NCBI RefSeq assembly: GCF_012844305.1
Contig: NZ_JABANE010000088.1
Coordinates: 1 to 38,422, forward strand
Length of the DNA: 38,422 nt
Direction: 5' to 3'
From: Flammeovirga aprica JL-4
Lineage (GTDB): Bacteria; Bacteroidota; Bacteroidia; Cytophagales; Flammeovirgaceae
This document shows positions 30,367-38,422 of this stretch, piece after piece. A model generated the notes under the pieces. The model was not told the origin of the DNA and ran no database searches. It saw only the letters and a program-made list of their open reading frames with translations. The number at the start of each line of letters is the position of its first letter. The stretch's first letter is position 1. A program made the translations under genes and the position numbers.

Positions 30367-31428
30367 ATGAAGTTGAGATTAGACAAGCTCACAAATGGAG
30401 CAATTTTAATACTTATCATAATTGCTTCTTTGATTTTTCTCAAAAGCATATTAGTCCCTTTTGTACTCGCTGTAATTGCATGGCTGATTGTAGTGGAAGT
30501 TCGTACAGCAATAGGAGGACTTTTAAATTCTAAGCAAAATAAGATCCCGATATGGTTTCAGAATATTATGGCTTCCATTGCCATTTTTGCATTTATATTT
30601 ATTGAGGTAAAAGTATTAGGGGTAAGTATTCAGAATTTATCAGAATCAATGGTAAAATATGACGACAACTTACTATTAATAGAAGATCAAATCAATAAGT
30701 TTTTTAATATCGATTTGACACCTCACCTCAACAAAATGGTGGGTGACTTCAATTTTACCACTTTACTAAAAAATGTTTTATCCTCCATCACAGGACTTTT
30801 TGGGAACACCTTTACAATAGTCCTTTATATGATCTTCCTTCTTTTTGAAGAAGCGGCATTTGGAAAAAAAATCGAGCAAATCTATCCTGATAAGGTGGAG
30901 TATAATAATGCAATGCAGATGATTACAAGAATTGGTAAAACAGTCAGTGGTTATTTGACCCTTAAAACATTAGTGAGTCTACTTACAGGAGGTTTAAGTT
31001 ACGTTGTATTATTAATAATGGGAGTGGAGGCACCTTTTTTCTGGGCATCCATCATTATTTACCTCAATTTTATTCCTACCATAGGTTCATTGATTGCGAC
31101 ACTTTTCCCAGCTTTCTTCACCATAATTCAATTTGCCGATTTTTCAGCAGGTTTAATTGTCTTATTTGCAGTAGGAACAATACAGGTGATTGTAGGCAAT
31201 ATTATAGAACCAAGAATTATGGGCAATACTTTAAATATAAGTGGCTTGGTAGTATTATTAGCATTGTCATTTTGGGGTGCAATATGGGGAGTTTGGGGTA
31301 TGATCCTCAGTGTTCCTATTACAGTCTTGATGATCATTATTTTTGCAGAATTTGATTCAACAAGAGCAGTTGCGATAATCCTATCCGAAAATGGTATTGT
31401 AGATACAAAGAAGAAGGAGGATTGTTAG
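30367..31428 (+). CDS. AI-2E family transporter (PerM/YhhT-like)
   Basis: 353 residues. Family pattern: an N-terminal helix pair (ILIIIASLIFLKSILVP with the conserved PFVLAVIAWL), a long soluble loop (about 95-135), central helices with KTVSGYLTLKTLVSLLTG and the C-terminal signature NIIEPRIMGNTLNISGLVVLLAL followed by GMILSVPI. About seven to eight membrane helices. Family members export autoinducer-2 (TqsA), ions or, in some bacteria, other solutes; the substrate cannot be read from the sequence. Single-gene unit, terminator shared with DUF819. Confidence 0.92.
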   Translation: MKLRLDKLTNGAILILIIIASLIFLKSILVPFVLAVIAWLIVVEVRTAIGGLLNSKQNKIPIWFQNIMASIAIFAFIFIEVKVLGVSIQNLSESMVKYDDNLLLIEDQINKFFNIDLTPHLNKMVGDFNFTTLLKNVLSSITGLFGNTFTIVLYMIFLLFEEAAFGKKIEQIYPDKVEYNNAMQMITRIGKTVSGYLTLKTLVSLLTGGLSYVVLLIMGVEAPFFWASIIIYLNFIPTIGSLIATLFPAFFTIIQFADFSAGLIVLFAVGTIQVIVGNIIEPRIMGNTLNISGLVVLLALSFWGAIWGVWGMILSVPITVLMIIIFAEFDSTRAVAIILSENGIVDTKKKEDC

Positions 31429-31505
31429 AGGAAATGTAAGGGCAATCTTTAATAAGATATATTCATAATTAACAGAGAATATACTAGAATAAAACTCTGT
31501 AAAAT

Positions 31506-31545
31506 AATAAGGGTGATCACTTTGAGAAAAATGATCACCCTTATT
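31506..31545. terminator. Bidirectional terminator
   Basis: AATAAGGGTGATCA (31506-31519) pairs perfectly with TGATCACCCTTATT (31532-31545), between convergent genes. The U-tracts are weak in both directions. Confidence 0.75.
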
Positions 31546-31563
31546 AATATCATTTATAAATTT

Positions 31564-32817
31564 TTACTGAGAAGCAATCTGCATTAAATAGGCACAGAAC
31601 ATGGCTCCATAAGTTCCTAATGCATAACCCAATACTGCCAGTAAAACACCTACAGGGGCAAGTGAAGGATGGAATGCTGAAGCAATTACTGGAGCAGAAG
31701 CAGCACCACCAACATTGGCCTTACTGCCCACTGCTAAGAAGAAGAATGGAGCTCTGATGATTTTGGCAGTGACAATCATGATCACTACATGAATAAACAT
31801 CCAAACACCACCAACTGCTAGTAAACCAGGATTATCCATTGTTTTTGTGACGTCCATTTTCATACCGATGGTCGCTACTAAAATGTAGATACATACACTG
31901 CCAAATTTTGAGGCACCATAACCTTCCAATTGTCTCGCTTTAGTGAAACTAAGGATTACGCCTACAGTAGTGGCGATTAATACCAACCAGAAGAATTTAC
32001 TACTCATCACACTCGTTGAAGGATCATCTACCATGTTTGAGATTGTAGAACTTAAAGTTGAAGCAGCAAAGTGAGAGAATCCGACAATACCAAAAGCGAC
32101 GCCCAAAACAATCATCAATTCTGTTAAAGAAGGGTTTTTAGTTACACTATTCTGGAATGCGGCGACTTTCTCTTTCAATTGCTCAATGGCTGTCACATCT
32201 GCTTTCAACCATTTATCAATGGCTTTCGTTTTGCCGATACCCATTAATAAAATAGCCATCCAAACATTGGCTACAATAATATCTACAGCCACCATTCCCG
32301 AATACAAGGATTGGTCATATTGGTAAATTTCTAACATAGCGGCTTGATTGGCACCTCCACCAATCCAGCTTCCGGCTAAAGTGGCTAAACCTCTCCATAC
32401 TTCCTGAAAGCCAACACCATTAAATGTTTCTGGAGAAATTGCAGATACGATCAAAATGGCAATGGGCCCGCCGATGATAATTCCTACTGTTCCAGAAAGG
32501 AACATGATGATACTTTTAGAACCTAGATTCACAATGCCTTTCATATCTACAGAAATGGTCATCAAAATCAAACTGGCAGGCAAGAGGTAATTCTTCGCCA
32601 TGGTATATAATTGAGAATGTTCTGGAGAAATGACATTGAAGGTCGATAGCAAAGAAGGGATAAGATAACACATCAAAAGAGGTGGAAATATCTTATAAAA
32701 TTTGACAAAAAATCCTTCCTTCAAGTTTGAAGTGTAAAAAACAAAGGCCAATGCAGACATTAATAGTCCAAAGACAATGGCATCGTTGGTAAATAGGGGA
32801 GTGACTTGTGGTTCCAA
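31564..32817 (-). CDS. DUF819 (YjcL-like) integral membrane protein
   Basis: 417 residues with about eleven hydrophobic helices. Conserved DUF819 features: KIFPPLLMCYLIPSLL near residue 45, WIGGGANQAAM and a C-terminal GSKANVGGAASAPVIA, both glycine-rich re-entrant type motifs. The two inverted halves suggest a secondary transporter. Its substrate is unknown. A soluble loop of about 35 residues (near 200-235) splits the halves. It has about 285 nt of upstream region shared divergently with the TolC operon, but no shared control is visible. Confidence 0.88.
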   Translation of the reverse strand: MEPQVTPLFTNDAIVFGLLMSALAFVFYTSNLKEGFFVKFYKIFPPLLMCYLIPSLLSTFNVISPEHSQLYTMAKNYLLPASLILMTISVDMKGIVNLGSKSIIMFLSGTVGIIIGGPIAILIVSAISPETFNGVGFQEVWRGLATLAGSWIGGGANQAAMLEIYQYDQSLYSGMVAVDIIVANVWMAILLMGIGKTKAIDKWLKADVTAIEQLKEKVAAFQNSVTKNPSLTELMIVLGVAFGIVGFSHFAASTLSSTISNMVDDPSTSVMSSKFFWLVLIATTVGVILSFTKARQLEGYGASKFGSVCIYILVATIGMKMDVTKTMDNPGLLAVGGVWMFIHVVIMIVTAKIIRAPFFFLAVGSKANVGGAASAPVIASAFHPSLAPVGVLLAVLGYALGTYGAMFCAYLMQIASQ

Positions 32818-32995
32818 ATCTATGTTTATATAGTTAATAAAATACGAATTGCAAGATCAACAAAAATGCAGGGTTTGCAAAAAATCTTATACCGAAATAT
32901 TTGTTTATTAAAACTTCATAAGATTTGTAATGTAATATGCGTAAGAATCTTAAGGAAGTGAAAAATCACATTTGAATTTATTAAACATTTTATAG

Positions 32996-33026
32996 TTGGA
33001 ACTTAAACCTAATGAATCTACATTTG
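32996..33026 (+). promoter_or_regulatory. Promoter of the TolC-HlyD-ABC operon
   Basis: TTG (32996-32998), 20 nt, TACATTTG (33019-33026). Full match to the Bacteroidota promoter with correct spacing. The expected start site is near 33033. Confidence 0.65.
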
Positions 33027-33040
33027 CGTTACATAATAAG

Positions 33041-33058
33041 TGAATGAAGATTCATTCA
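33041..33058. promoter_or_regulatory. TetR-type operator
   Basis: TGAATGAA-GA-TTCATTCA, a perfect 8-bp inverted repeat. It closely resembles the TGAATGA...TCATTCA boxes bound by several TetR-family repressors. It lies about 8-25 nt after the predicted transcription start, so a bound repressor would block the polymerase. No tetR gene is adjacent. Confidence 0.65.
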
Positions 33059-33102
33059 TAATAATATCACTCTAATAAATTCACGCCTGTCTGGGTAAAA
33101 AA

Positions 33103-34578
33103 ATGCTGAACACATCATTGAATAGTTGGAAATACTTACTGATAAGTATTCTTGGCTTAAGTGCTTCATTGAGTTATGCTCAAGAAGATGCATTGAACAT
33201 TACTAGAAAAGAACTCATAACTCAAGCCATTGATAATTCGCATAGCTTGAAAATTAAAAGAAATGAAGTTTCGGCTTCACAGTTGGACCGTCAAAGAGCA
33301 CTTTATACTTATATCCCTAAAGTAGGGGTAAAAGCAGGATACGCTCATTTACTGAATGATTTAACGATCACAAGGGATATTAGTGCAGAGAAAAATACTT
33401 TACTGCATGGTTTAGAACAAAGCAAACAACAAAGTTTAAACAATTTGATGAACTCAGGCATGCCACCTGAAATGATTGGAATTGGCGCACCGCTAATCGA
33501 AGGAGTTTATAATAATGTAAGCGGATTGGTGAATCAGGTGCCCAATAATGCGTCACTTACCCTAAAAGATAACAATTTATGGTTTTATGATGCTTATGTT
33601 GAGATGGTGATCTTTTCTGGTCTTCAGGCTCCTGCTTATGCAAAAGCGGCAGCTTCTAAAGCGGAAGCTCAAATGGCTATGGTAGAGAAGGAGGAACATC
33701 AGATTATCATTGAAGTATTGGATTACTATGATAAAATAGCTGTTGTGAATCAATCTTTGAAAGTTTTGGAAGAAAGTCAGAAAAGATTGGATAAGCAGAA
33801 AGAGTTTGGTGTAAAAGCAAAAGAAGTGGGTTTGGCTACTGAATATGATTTAAACAAAATCAAAATTGCTGAAAAAGACATCAAGGCTAAGCGAATTGAG
33901 CTGGAAAGCAGTAAGCAATTGGTGATTCAAAAATTGCATCAGTTGACGGGTGTCGATAAAACGACTTTATCGGAAATTAATCCTAATCTGGAATTATGGA
34001 TGGTGGACGATGGTGAAATTAACCTTCAAAATAGATCTGAATTAAAGGCTTTAGGTTCTTCTATTGAGGCATTGGAGTACAAACACAAAGCAGAACAGTA
34101 TGGAGCATTACCAAAGGCCAAAGCGTTTGCTCACGTGATGCAAGGTGGATCAAGTTTGACAAATGTGGATCCGATTCCTTTTGTGGGAGTGGGATTACAA
34201 TGGGAGATTTTTGATGGATTACAACGTAAACGAGAAGTACAGAAATCTGCTTTGCAGGTGGAATCAATGAGAGAAAAAAGAGCCTATGCCGAAGAATTGA
34301 TTTCCCTAGAGTTTGAAAAGAAGAAAATGGAATGGGAAGTTTCTACGCAGTTGGTTACTGTAGCAGAGGAGAAAGTAGAAGATGCCAAACAAGGGTTGAG
34401 AATTAAAGCTGAAGAAGTGAAAAACGGTTTGGCGGATATTCCTGAACTGTTAAAGGAAATTTCAGACTACGAAATGCTTCAACTCGACTATATCCAAAAA
34501 ATTGCCTCTCAAAGACACGAAGCGGTTGCTTTTTTAGACGCCATGGGAGCTTTAACAATCGAACATATCCAAAATTAG
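33103..34578 (+). CDS. TolC-family outer-membrane efflux protein
   Basis: 491 residues. Signal peptide about 1-27 (ending LSYAQ). Two OEP repeats with long amphipathic helices: the first about 35-260 (ITRKELITQAIDNSHSLKIKRNE), the second about 300-485, with the conserved FVGVGLQWEIFDG near 365. It forms the trimeric outer-membrane duct of a tripartite exporter. First gene of a three-gene operon: 4 nt to the HlyD gene, then 7 nt to the permease. Promoter and TetR-type operator directly upstream suggest induction by the exported compound or a signal molecule. Confidence 0.92.
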   Translation: MLNTSLNSWKYLLISILGLSASLSYAQEDALNITRKELITQAIDNSHSLKIKRNEVSASQLDRQRALYTYIPKVGVKAGYAHLLNDLTITRDISAEKNTLLHGLEQSKQQSLNNLMNSGMPPEMIGIGAPLIEGVYNNVSGLVNQVPNNASLTLKDNNLWFYDAYVEMVIFSGLQAPAYAKAAASKAEAQMAMVEKEEHQIIIEVLDYYDKIAVVNQSLKVLEESQKRLDKQKEFGVKAKEVGLATEYDLNKIKIAEKDIKAKRIELESSKQLVIQKLHQLTGVDKTTLSEINPNLELWMVDDGEINLQNRSELKALGSSIEALEYKHKAEQYGALPKAKAFAHVMQGGSSLTNVDPIPFVGVGLQWEIFDGLQRKREVQKSALQVESMREKRAYAEELISLEFEKKKMEWEVSTQLVTVAEEKVEDAKQGLRIKAEEVKNGLADIPELLKEISDYEMLQLDYIQKIASQRHEAVAFLDAMGALTIEHIQN

Positions 34579-34582
34579 AATC

Positions 34583-35539
34583 ATGAAAAATCAATATATA
34601 TTTATCGCATTAGTCGCTCTTCTATTTTCATGTGAAGAAGCACAGCAAACTGAATTATTAAAAGGAAAAGTAAAACGTGAAGTAGTGTATGTTTCTTCGA
34701 AAATTCCTGGAAGAATAAACAAGCTTTATGTAGAAGAGGGAGCCAAAGTGCAGAAAGGAGATACTTTAGCTACGATTGATATGCCAGAATTAGAAGCAAA
34801 ACAAATGCAGGCTGAAGGTGCGATAAAAGCAGCAAAAGCGCAGTATGAAATGGCTTTTAATGGGGCTACTTCTGATCAATTGGATCAAGTTAATGCGGCA
34901 TACAGTGCAGCCAAAGAGCAGTATACTTTCGCAGAGAAAAGCTATCAGCGTATTAAGGCCATGCATGATGAAGATTTGATTTCAGATCAGAAATATGATG
35001 AGGTATTTACAAAATATCAAATGGCTAAAGCAAAGTATGAGGGTACAGAAGCAAAGAAAAGAGAGGTAGAGAAAGGGGTCAGAAATGAAAAGCAAAGAAT
35101 GGCTTTAGGGCAATTGGAAAGAGCAAAAGGGGCGATGAAAGAAGTGGAAATTGCGATGCAGGAACAGTATTTAATTGCACCAAAAGCAATGAGAATTACT
35201 TCAATTGCATTGCAAGAAGGTGAATTGGCCCTTCCAGGATATAACATTTTCACAGGGTATGAAGCTAATTCTACATATTTCAGATTTGTACTTTCTGAAG
35301 AGGATGTTCTCAATTATAAAATCAATCAAAAAGTAAATGTTGCATCACCTTTTGATGCCTCTATTCAGCAAGAAGGGAAAATTGTTTCTATCAAAGAAGA
35401 ACTTTCTTATGCGAATAGAAAAAGCATGAACCCGAATTATAAAATTGACCAGTCACTTTATGTATTAAAAGTAAAACCTCAGCAAGCTAAGAAAGCAGAA
35501 GGTTTATTGACCAATACCACTTTAGTGATCAAAAAATAA
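34583..35539 (+). CDS. HlyD-family periplasmic adaptor (membrane fusion lipoprotein)
   Basis: 318 residues. Lipobox LFSC (Cys17) anchors it to a membrane. A first half-lipoyl motif (GRINKLYVEEGAKVQKGDTLATID, core VEEGAKVQKGD) at about 48-72 is followed by a long coiled coil (about 75-200, rich in Ala, Glu and Lys) and a beta-barrel region. The second half-lipoyl strand around 205-215 (ITSIALQEGELALPG) is recognisable. It links the inner-membrane permease to TolC. Middle gene of the operon, most like YbhG-type adaptors of ABC-2 exporters. Confidence 0.9.
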   Translation: MKNQYIFIALVALLFSCEEAQQTELLKGKVKREVVYVSSKIPGRINKLYVEEGAKVQKGDTLATIDMPELEAKQMQAEGAIKAAKAQYEMAFNGATSDQLDQVNAAYSAAKEQYTFAEKSYQRIKAMHDEDLISDQKYDEVFTKYQMAKAKYEGTEAKKREVEKGVRNEKQRMALGQLERAKGAMKEVEIAMQEQYLIAPKAMRITSIALQEGELALPGYNIFTGYEANSTYFRFVLSEEDVLNYKINQKVNVASPFDASIQQEGKIVSIKEELSYANRKSMNPNYKIDQSLYVLKVKPQQAKKAEGLLTNTTLVIKK

Positions 35540-35546
35540 GAAAGTC

Positions 35547-36707
35547 ATGAAAAAGGGAATAAAAGCATTTATTGCATTATCGAAAAGGGAATTGAAGCTC
35601 TTTTTCTCCAATGACGTCTTGATTGCGGTTTTCTTTGGTGCTCCCATATTCTTTGGGATATTAATTGGGTACACCTACCAACAGGCGAGTGTGAAAGATT
35701 TGGCAGTTGCTGTAATTGACCAAGATGACACTCCTTTGAGTCATAAAATTATTGATGCATTGGATGAAAACTTCTATCTGTCAGTAAAGAAAGTAACGCC
35801 GAAAGAGGCTGATATTCAAAGTGAAATTTATAATTATGAGGCTATCGTAAGAATACCTGAAGGTTTTGAAGGAGCTATTAATTATAAAAGACATCCACAT
35901 ATACAGGTAGAAGTAAATGGCGCCAATATGATCACAGGTAATTATGCCAATATTGGAATCAGAACAGTTTTAGGAACATTGAATGCGGGTATCGAAATTA
36001 TCGGTCTTCAGAAAAAGGGAATTCCAGTAGAAACCGCTAAAGAACAATGGGAGGCATTTGCAATAGATGATACTAGGTATTTTAATGCCACTTCCAATTA
36101 TCTGCTCTTTATGTTGCCGGGTATTTTGGGTGCAGTAATGCAGCAGGTTTATCTATTAGCAATGGCTTTAACATTTAGTAAAGAACATGAGGGAAATACA
36201 TTTCTTGAGATAAAAGCAATAACGAAAAACCCATTGATTATTTTCCTTTCAAAGTCAATCCCTTACTGGGTAATTGGAATGGCTTTATGGGCAGGGATTC
36301 AATTTATCTTATTGCCGTTCTTTAAAATAGATATTCCGATACATCAGGGCACAGTATTTTTATTGACTTCAGCCTTTATCCTTTCCTTAACAGGTTTAGG
36401 GATAATGGTCAGTTGGATTTTACCATCTCAGCTGAAAGCAACTGAGGTTTTGATGGTGGTTTCTACTCCAAGTTTTATCTTATCAGGTTTTACATGGCCA
36501 TTAGAAGCAATGCCTTCATGGATTCAATATATAGCGACTTGTATTCCGCTGACACATTTCTTAAAAGCAACCAGAAAGGTCTTGCATTTTGAAGCAGATG
36601 TCAGTGCAATCACAACAGAATTACAACCCTTGTTCATCATCTCGTTCATCACGTGTTTGACCAGTTTATTTTTAATTTTCTTAAAAGTTAGGAGTAAAGA
36701 AAATTAG
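35547..36707 (+). CDS. ABC-2 type permease (YbhS/YbhR-like)
   Basis: 386 residues. One N-terminal helix (about 25-43) is followed by a large periplasmic domain (about 45-180), then five helices to the C-terminus, as in ABC2_membrane_3 permeases. The conserved TPSFILSGFTWPLEAMPSWIQ, with the core GFTWPLEAMP, occurs near 310, followed by PLTHFLKATR. Such permeases usually work as a pair with a cytoplasmic ATPase (YbhF); neither a second permease nor an ATPase is in this operon, which ends in a terminator. Exported substrate unknown; drugs or lipids are typical of the family. Confidence 0.92.
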   Translation: MKKGIKAFIALSKRELKLFFSNDVLIAVFFGAPIFFGILIGYTYQQASVKDLAVAVIDQDDTPLSHKIIDALDENFYLSVKKVTPKEADIQSEIYNYEAIVRIPEGFEGAINYKRHPHIQVEVNGANMITGNYANIGIRTVLGTLNAGIEIIGLQKKGIPVETAKEQWEAFAIDDTRYFNATSNYLLFMLPGILGAVMQQVYLLAMALTFSKEHEGNTFLEIKAITKNPLIIFLSKSIPYWVIGMALWAGIQFILLPFFKIDIPIHQGTVFLLTSAFILSLTGLGIMVSWILPSQLKATEVLMVVSTPSFILSGFTWPLEAMPSWIQYIATCIPLTHFLKATRKVLHFEADVSAITTELQPLFIISFITCLTSLFLIFLKVRSKEN

Positions 36708-36730
36708 AATGATACTATTATGATGTATAG

Positions 36731-36764
36731 ACACCTTGGTAAGTTTCTTATCAAGGTGTTTTTT
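36731..36764 (+). terminator. Terminator of the TolC-HlyD-ABC operon
   Basis: ACACCTTGGTAAG (36731-36743) pairs with CTTATCAAGGTGT (36747-36759) with one mismatch, followed by TTTTTT. It shows that the three-gene unit is complete. Confidence 0.9.
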
Positions 36765-36849
36765 CTTATAAAAATTGATATAAATGATTTGTTTAAACTA
36801 AATATCTGACGAAGTTTGTGTCTCAAATTTATTTTTTAATAAGATCTGC

Positions 36850-38256
36850 ATGAAATACCGTTTATCATACCTCTTACTATTGAACCTGTTTATATTTTTT
36901 TCTTGTGATACAGAAAACTCAGGAACCGATCATCTCACTCAAGATCAACTAAGACATTTGGTAGGTATTGATGCATCTTACCGTTTTAGCACACCAGAAA
37001 ACTTCACAACAGAGTTAGTTTATGTGGAAAATGATACAGTTGTTGTGCCTTTGACTGTCGATGCATCCACTTTTTCGGAAGAGGATACTAGATACCGTCC
37101 TGAAAATAGAACGAATGTGGTAGGTACCGCTAAAATAGATATGACAGGAAGGTTACAGTTAAAAGAAGCCTTGGCAGTGATGAAGGGAAATGCGATTATT
37201 CCTCAAGCAGAATTCTCTATTTCTACAACCAACGATTCAGTCTATTTCTTTGTGGATTTAAATGGCTTAAACAATAAACCTTATCCTGAGTTTACCACTT
37301 TGCAGTCAAAGATTATTAATCAAAATCAGGTCAATGAGGTGCTTTATAATGACGTCTATGTTTTTACTCCTGACGATGCAACTGCTAAAGGGTATGACTT
37401 CAACGGTTTTAAAGAAGTGTGTTTTGCCAAAGATTATGGTTTTATACAGATCATAATGGACGATCCAACCAGTGAAAGCGGGGAATATAAATTGTCATTA
37501 ATTACAATATTCACTATTCCAGGCTTTGAAAGCAGTCCAATTTCCAGCACAGGAGTAGCAGGTTTTAGACATAGTGAACAACCTACAGGGGCAAGGTTAT
37601 TAACCAATCAGCAGTTGTATTTATTAGTGAACTTAAAAGAATTGTCTTTGGTGAATACTGTTTGGGGAGAAACTTTCACTAGTGATTTAAATAAAGCGAG
37701 AGATGCTTTTAGTGATGGCGAAATTGCTTGGGAATCTTATTTGATCAATTCCTTAGGATTAGATGAAGCAGGTATTACCAATGCAGAATTAGAACATGCT
37801 AATGTAAAACAGCAAATTGCTGACCTTACTGGATCTACTGCCAATCCTGGCTCAATGATAAATAATGATTCTTTGAATTTAGGGGCTTATAAATGGAGCT
37901 TATTCTATCTTTCTCATGTCAATGGAACAAGTTCTAGTGAAGTATATGGTACGAAACTAGGAGGTCCATTTACTGTGGAGGATTCATTGAGCTTGAATGG
38001 AGATTTTGAGAACTTATTAGGCTTTGAACTCAGTTCTTCGGCTCAAAAAGGAGAAGCTGAAATTGCATCACCTCGCAATGTTCAATATGCAACACCTGCA
38101 GGTGCGATAAAGCAATGGATTGTAGATGAAGAACGCTCAACATCCAAAGGTGGAAAATATGAAAATAGAGTTTTCCTGCTCAATCCGAATTACAGTGAAG
38201 TTGGGGCTTTTGGATTAGCGGAAGAAGGAGGAGCCGTGGTAAGGTATAAGAAATAA
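36850..38256 (+). CDS. Lipoprotein of unknown function
   Basis: 468 residues, not recognised. Signal with lipobox FFSC (Cys19), then a linker rich in Asp, Ser and Thr. The body is beta-rich in composition, with many Asn, Thr and Ser residues and few cysteines (one near 195), suggesting an extracytoplasmic or surface-exposed protein. No catalytic motif, repeat or carbohydrate-binding signature is evident. It follows the exporter operon but has its own 140-nt upstream region and terminator. DUF4270-like surface lipoproteins have a similar size, but I see no firm match. A group IIC intron follows its terminator. Confidence 0.7.
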   Translation: MKYRLSYLLLLNLFIFFSCDTENSGTDHLTQDQLRHLVGIDASYRFSTPENFTTELVYVENDTVVVPLTVDASTFSEEDTRYRPENRTNVVGTAKIDMTGRLQLKEALAVMKGNAIIPQAEFSISTTNDSVYFFVDLNGLNNKPYPEFTTLQSKIINQNQVNEVLYNDVYVFTPDDATAKGYDFNGFKEVCFAKDYGFIQIIMDDPTSESGEYKLSLITIFTIPGFESSPISSTGVAGFRHSEQPTGARLLTNQQLYLLVNLKELSLVNTVWGETFTSDLNKARDAFSDGEIAWESYLINSLGLDEAGITNAELEHANVKQQIADLTGSTANPGSMINNDSLNLGAYKWSLFYLSHVNGTSSSEVYGTKLGGPFTVEDSLSLNGDFENLLGFELSSSAQKGEAEIASPRNVQYATPAGAIKQWIVDEERSTSKGGKYENRVFLLNPNYSEVGAFGLAEEGGAVVRYKK

Positions 38257-38274
38257 TGACTAAATCATATAAAG

Positions 38275-38306
38275 GGAATACAGTTTTAAAATTGTATTCC
38301 TTTTTT
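38275..38306 (+). terminator. Terminator of the 36.9 kb lipoprotein gene
   Basis: GGAATACA (38275-38282) pairs with TGTATTCC (38293-38300), followed by TTTTTT (38301-38306). The group II intron begins 2 nt after the T-run. Confidence 0.88.
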
Positions 38307-38308
38307 GT

Positions 38309-38422
38309 GTGTGCCCAAAATGGGCACGATCTATATTTTTCTAAATATAGTTCAATCTTCTAGAGGGTGCAAGTCCCTTATGCACGGAGTACGATCCCGA
38401 AGCATTAGCACGTGACAAGGTG
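38309..38422 (+). mobile_element. 5' end of a group IIC intron (cut by window end)
   Basis: The sequence opens GTGTGCCC-AAAA-TGGGCAC, then ATCTATA, and later AGAGGGTGCAAGTCCCT. The order and spacing match the start of domain I of bacterial group IIC introns as I recall the Oceanobacillus iheyensis intron (GUGUGCCC, a hairpin, CUAUA, AGGGUGAGAGUCCC, later GCAAGGGUG), and GACAAGGTG at the very end fits the next conserved block. Location right behind a terminator T-run is the usual target of this class. The reverse transcriptase gene and the 3' end lie outside the window. Exact 5' splice site could be 38307 or 38309. Confidence 0.85.

Overview
The window reads as chromosomal DNA from a marine-type Bacteroidota, most likely order Cytophagales and close to Flammeovirga. 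This genus call is an inference from overall gene content, not a search. The evidence is low G+C, start codons preceded by A-rich stretches instead of Shine-Dalgarno sequences, repeated matches to the Bacteroidota promoter (-7 TAnnTTTG, -33 TTG), a TonB receptor with a carboxypeptidase-like N-terminal domain, many outer-membrane barrels and lipoproteins, DUF4136/DUF4437/DUF418 proteins and an S6-S18-L9 cluster.

Layout. 1-0.7 kb: the tail of a transposase and an unknown membrane-anchored protein. 1-5.9 kb (minus): a cell-wall block, with mpl, a terminator, then a tight murB - K+ channel - outer-membrane barrel - NlpC/P60 peptidase operon. 6.4-8.1 kb: dnaB. 8.2-11.3 kb (minus): a ferrous-iron operon in which a DtxR repressor is fused to FeoA-like domains, followed by FeoB cut into GTPase and membrane halves by one in-frame stop; a DtxR-like dyad lies upstream. 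11.6-12.9 kb: an outer-membrane barrel and a DUF4136 lipoprotein. 13.1-14.5 kb: two small winged-helix proteins around a YkvA-family membrane protein.

14.5-17.3 kb holds the densest non-coding structure: gcvT and three identical tandem tRNA(CAU) genes, flanked by four short elements that share about 20-bp terminal inverted repeats (AGTACTnnGACAnAAGTAA) and TA flanks but carry three unrelated cores. One core is a four-hairpin REP-like array, one is a 159-bp sequence present twice, and one is a 35-bp inverted repeat around GTTGCATTGCAAC.

17.4-23.3 kb: a TonB-dependent receptor, an exported thioredoxin-fold/TPR protein, a CBS-less GMP reductase/IMP dehydrogenase and a COG0523 metallochaperone GTPase. 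23.4-25.5 kb: rpsF-rpsR-rplI and map. 25.6-32.8 kb: assorted membrane and envelope proteins (DUF4437 cupin lipoprotein, DinB/maleylpyruvate-isomerase-like protein, DUF418, DUF2490-like, TPR, AI-2E family, DUF819), mostly convergent pairs with shared bidirectional terminators. 33.1-36.7 kb: a TolC - HlyD - ABC-2 permease export operon without an ATPase gene, with a perfect TetR-type operator just downstream of its predicted promoter. 36.9-38.3 kb: an unrecognised lipoprotein whose terminator is followed directly by the 5' end of a group IIC intron that runs off the window.

The most promising items are the shared-end modular mini-elements, the in-frame split of FeoB beneath a DtxR-FeoA fusion, and the group IIC intron seated on a terminator. 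No complete, clearly new multi-gene system (defence, secretion or biosynthetic) is visible.
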